From Oxytricha trifallax (lineage: Eukaryota; Ciliophora; Spirotrichea; Sporadotrichida; Oxytrichidae): a stretch of 64,000 bases of DNA. The notes beneath the pieces were generated by a model that made no database searches, had not been told where the DNA came from, and worked only from the letters and a program-made list of their open reading frames with translations. The stretch is from positions 1-64,000 of the forward strand of contig ARYC01001375.1 in assembly GCA_000711775.1 (NCBI GenBank), given 5' to 3'. How positions within the stretch are numbered: the stretch's first letter is position 1; each line of letters begins with the position of its first letter. A program made the translations under genes and the position numbers. This document shows positions 60,401 to 64,000 of the stretch, piece after piece.

Positions 60401-63400
60401 TCATTAAGTATTAACAAATAAATATTATTAGTAAGTTATCAAATAATTAACCAGTTTTATTAATTATTCTGAATATATAAAAGTATTATTTTAAATGTAA
60501 TTTAAACTATTATAATCTAATATTTTATTATTAAATAAAAAATTTATAAGGATAGGGTGACTCACAGGTGCCAGAGGCTGGGGACTTTCTAATAGAGCTT
60601 TCTACTACACAAAGGCCTACCGAGGGCAGGTAGGCGGTTGCTGGGCGCAACGCATAAGAGTCCAATCGGCGGGGTTCAATCTGTCAGATCCTAGACTCAT
60701 CGAGTCGTCTGCACGCTAAGGATTTCCCTGCATTGATGAGTTACCTGCCTTGAGTTCAGTTTCCTAGGTAATAGGGAGCATGATGAAGGTACGCTCTGCC
60801 TTCGAAAGTGAGAAGATGGAAACCATCGAAGCCATCGATAAGGATTTCTCTCCCACACCTGGTTAGGGTGCTGATGCTACCACAGCGAAAGGATAGGGAT
60901 TACATTTCCCAGCAGCGGTGGGACCGGTAAGCATTTTTTTCATCTTCTGTCATCTAGTTGGATCCTGTCCCCAGGTACAAACTGTGGTGAAATTTTGATT
61001 TTGGGAGAAGACAAGGTAATAGCGAGAATGAGTTTTTTCGGAGTTTTCTACTTTATGACTGCCACGTCACGGAAGTTTGCCACGTCAACTCACTCAGATA
61101 AGTCTACGTCACGACTAAAATTTATGGTATAATTTTAGTATTAAACAGTGATATGTTAAATTTATTTGATTTTAAATCATTCATCATCATCATAAACTAA
61201 TATTCTAATTTTGGTTTTAAATTATTTTTGAATTTTAAGTGTAAATTGCAGTTCCACTATAAGCATGATTATTCAAATATTATGATTTTTCGTCTGTTAA
61301 TGATGAGTTACATTATTAAATTAGAAAGTTAATTGCTAGGTGGTACCAACCACTTAGGACTTTCTAATAGAGCTTTCTACTACACTAAGGCCTACCGAGG
61401 GCAGGTAGGGGGTTGCTGGGCGCAACGCATGAGGGGCCAGTCGGCGGGGTTCAATCTGTCAGCATTCACTCTTCAAGTGAGCTGGATCCTAACATTTCCC
61501 TGCATTAGATGAGTAAACTGGCTTGAGTTCAGTTTCCTAGGTAATAGGGAGCAGGATAAAGGTACGCTCTGCCTCTAAAAGTGAGAAGACGAAAACCATT
61601 GAAGCAAACAATAAGGATTTTCTCCCACACCGGGTTAGGGTACCGAAGCTACCACAGCGAAAGGACAGGGATTACGTTTCCCAGCAGCGGTGGGACCGGT
61701 AAGCGTTTTTCTAAAACTTCTGTTCCTGGTTGAATCTTGCAAGCTCTGTCCGGGTTGTAACCAGACATCTTGATTTCGGGAGGAGACTAGGTGATAGCGA
61801 GATTGGTTTTTTCGGAGTTGTCTACTTCAGGACTGCCACGTCACGGAATTTGCCACGTCAACTCACTCAGATACGTCTACGTACGACTAAGATTGATGGT
61901 TTGATTTTAGTATTAAACAGTGATATGTTAAAATTTATTTGATTTTAAATCATTCATCATCATCATCATGATGAGTTACTATTATTAAAATTTAATTTAC
62001 TTATAAAATAAAATGAATATAATTCTTGATTACTAAATTAAAAAAAATTAACTGGACCCACTACCCTAATAAACTATTTGGCAATCATAAAAATTAAGAA
62101 TTTTATTCTTAACAAATTTAAAATTATATAATAATGTCAAATACACCTCCATTAAATCTATTTCTAATATTCATGTAAGTGTTATTATAAAAGCTTATAT
62201 TAAACAAAAAAACCTATTATTAAATTATATTTAATATTAAGCATTAGCAATACTTATCATTAATAAAACAAATTTAGAAATTTCAGTAAAACTTCGATAC
62301 TAATTATTTTATTTTTAGACACAGACAATCATAATTTATATCTAAATAATTTGAATACATTTTATCATAATTCTATCTATATTAGTAGATAGCTTACTAT
62401 CCATTATTTATAATTCATCTCTATATAATACTATTTAAAGTAACACCCATTTTGAGACTATTAATTGGTATGGTTCTATTCTAAAACACCAAGTATAATA
62501 ATTATTTACTTGTAAATAAATCTCACCTAAATAATGCTAAATGTTATAAAGGCAAATTATTTACTTGTGAAAAGGATCCTAAGGTAATAGTCATAACCAA
62601 CCTGTTTCTCAAAAGAAAAGTAAATTTTTTCAATCAAAATAAAAAATTAAGAATTCGATGAAGATGAAGAAACTCTTGTATCATGAAACTTTTTCGTCAA
62701 TTGGTCCGGCAGAAAAATTGTCCCTGCTCAAGCATTTACTCTAATTTATCAACTTGATCCTTAAAATGTCATCTTAATCTTAAGACTACTGGTACTTGAC
62801 ATTATAATTCTACCAATTGTCTTTTTATTTAGAATGGTTTTTAATTAGCTTTCTTTTACTTTTATGGGTTGCATTAAAAAATATAATAATCTTTGTAATC
62901 TATAATGATTTTTAGGATTTAGATTGTTGGTTAAATTTGATTTATTATAATTAAAGTAATTTTTTTATGTTTTTTAATTATTCCAAATGAAATATTTTTG
63001 CTCATTTAATTTATTGAATTTAATTTGTTTAATATAAAATGTGAGATATCTGATGTTTTTAATTTTGAGCAATATTTTGGATTGAGTTTTTTATAGTGAA
63101 AGCGGCAGAATTATTCAAAAGCAACTCATACTGGTATTCTTGATATTAAATATTGTCATCAAATCCAGGGATAAAATCTGTGTAGTTTTCTTAGTTATAT
63201 GGCCATCCGTCAAAATTAAGTAATTATAAAATTACTTTAATATATCTTTAAAATATAAAGTAAAAAATCTTAAAACATACTATAAATATTATATTTTATT
63301 TTAAAGAGAAAACCAAACTAGAAAAAAGATAAAATACTTAATACTAATTTCACATTTAAATATATAAAAAACAATAAATTTAATATAATACTTCCTTTTA

Positions 63401-64000
63401 TATTTTATTCTGTGTATTATATAAAAATTAGAGTTAGACACTTAAATATCAACATCTGATGAACTTGAAAACAAAAATGATCCGTTGTATCTTGAAGCAA
63501 AATTATAGAAATAAGAGCTTTTTATCTGAATATTTTTGGCATCATTGATATAAATATAACCTCCAGCTTCACTTGAAAATGAATTTTCAGAAATAATTTA
63601 ACCATTCAAGTTTATATTAGTCAATTTATTATCAACATAAATAGCTCCTCCGAACTAGCCGCTCCTTGTATCTTTAAAGGCAGATTTACCTAAAATTTAG
63701 ACATCATTTTAGTAATCTCTAGGTGATAAATTTAAATGCTGCTCTTCTTCTTATAGATTGTAAGAGATTTTGTTAATAACTGAATCATCTAGCAGTTCAT
63801 AACTAGAATTGATATATAAGAAACCTCCTCTCTATGTAGAGTTAACATTATCAACAGTTATATTGATAAATGTAGCATTGGAGCTATCTCTCAAATAAAT
63901 ACTACCTCCTCTATATGATCTATCTCCAACAAATTAAGTATGGTTTAGAGTAATATTGCAATCAAAACAGTATATTGACCCGCCTTCAAAAGCAGCATTA
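57500..64000 (-). CDS. Giant beta-helix protein: N-terminal part, continues beyond the window
   Basis: Minus-strand coding pieces at about 57.5-57.68, 58.0-59.16, 59.4-60.2, 63.1-63.2 and 63.45-64.0 kb, separated by AT-rich inserts. Each piece has the same parallel beta-helix theme, for example CYGGSEQGGVLRSDYV, FINNAAKVGGVISL, GGAIYVDNKLTNINLNG and FEGGSIYCFDCNITL. It is in register of style with the pieces left of TBE-D and is most simply the same gene. Two tandemly placed genes of one family are the alternative. No start codon is in the window. The 60.3-63.1 kb gap holds two dispersed repeats and little coding. Confidence 0.7.
60300..60581. other. AT-rich insert before dispersed repeat copy 2
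   Basis: Mostly AT-rich DNA with no firm coding. GC-rich bases begin near 60551, just before the region shared with the other copies. Confidence 0.5.
60582..61193 (+). repeat. GC-rich dispersed repeat, copy 2
   Basis: Shares GGACTTTCTAATAGAGCTTT and everything downstream with copy 3, about 85-90% alike by eye, but lacks the first ~45 bp (AAATTAGAAAGTTAATTGCT..). Instead it has GGTGACTCACAGGTGCCAGA at 60556-60575. It ends in a short (CAT)n run at 61179-61193. Confidence 0.9.
61301..61979 (+). repeat. GC-rich dispersed repeat, copy 3, with flanking direct repeats
   Basis: The most complete copy. An 11-bp perfect repeat, TGATGAGTTAC, flanks it at 61301-61311 and 61969-61979. The right end is (CAT)n. 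Inside, GGGGTTCAATCTGTCAG resembles a polymerase III B box. Variable-length flanking duplication plus a simple-repeat tail suggests a SINE-like retroposon; this is inference. Confidence 0.85.
62000..63095. other. AT-rich insert in the beta-helix gene
   Basis: Largely AT-rich. One plus-strand frame (62658-62990) is listed separately. No pointer or repeat stands out. Confidence 0.5.
62658..62990 (+). CDS. Small open frame within an insert, 110 codons (tentative)
   Basis: ATG at 62658, TGA at 62988-62990. The first ~45 residues look protein-like (MKMKKLLYHETFSSIGPAEK); the rest is hydrophobic with long Leu/Phe/Ile runs. It is opposite in direction to the host gene. Could be germline-limited coding DNA or chance. 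Confidence 0.22.

Noticed and set aside
60655..60695. tRNA gene suggested by GGTTCAATC in the GC-rich repeat
   Set aside because: No cloverleaf with acceptor and anticodon stems could be drawn around it; kept only as a B-box-like motif.
61730..61942. 70-codon frame within dispersed repeat copy 3
   Set aside because: Not conserved in the other copies.

Overview
The window reads as germline (micronuclear) DNA of a spirotrichous ciliate of the Oxytricha/Stylonychia group. Three things show this. Every recognisable gene needs TAA and TAG to be read as glutamine, with TGA the only stop. Genes are cut into pieces by AT-rich inserts bounded by short direct repeats (MDS/IES organisation with pointers). 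Four copies of telomere-bearing (TBE) transposons are present, with C4A4 ends, ANT target duplications and the three known TBE genes. Oxytricha trifallax is the best guess, from the TBEs; I could not check it.

Layout. 1-1330: a ~178-bp satellite array. 1652-2238: a long foldback repeat. ~2.9-3.4 kb: a small fragmented unknown gene. 4.3-6.27 kb: a TEX9-like gene (minus). 6.38-6.92 kb: EMC5/MMGT1 (plus). 7.0-23.0 kb: one giant RCC1-HECT ubiquitin ligase gene whose two halves are swapped. The 5' block lies at 21197-22952 and the 3' block at 7027-20861. They are joined by a 15-bp repeat that rebuilds a 37-nt intron. 23.1-28.96 kb: three compact genes, calcyphosin (minus), OXA1-like insertase (minus) and a three-repeat Myb (plus). 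29-34.5 kb: AT-rich DNA with a few unassigned coding-like stretches.

34520-45313 is a nest of transposons: a decayed, internally deleted TBE (A) holds two later insertions (B, largely intact and of a divergent subfamily; C, frameshifted). From 47.7 kb to the window end, minus-strand pieces encode a very large cell-surface-type protein: beta-helix repeats, then a Cys-rich region, then several membrane helices. Another TBE (D, 52972-57084) and two copies of a GC-rich ~640-bp dispersed repeat sit between its pieces; a third copy lies just past its 3' end.

How it works together: during macronuclear development the IESs and TBEs would be removed and the HECT halves re-ordered. The TBE transposases (DDE type) are thought from published work on this family to take part in that. 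I worked out junctions by hand from reading frames and shared repeats. Those given with exact pointers restore the frame; others are marked unresolved.
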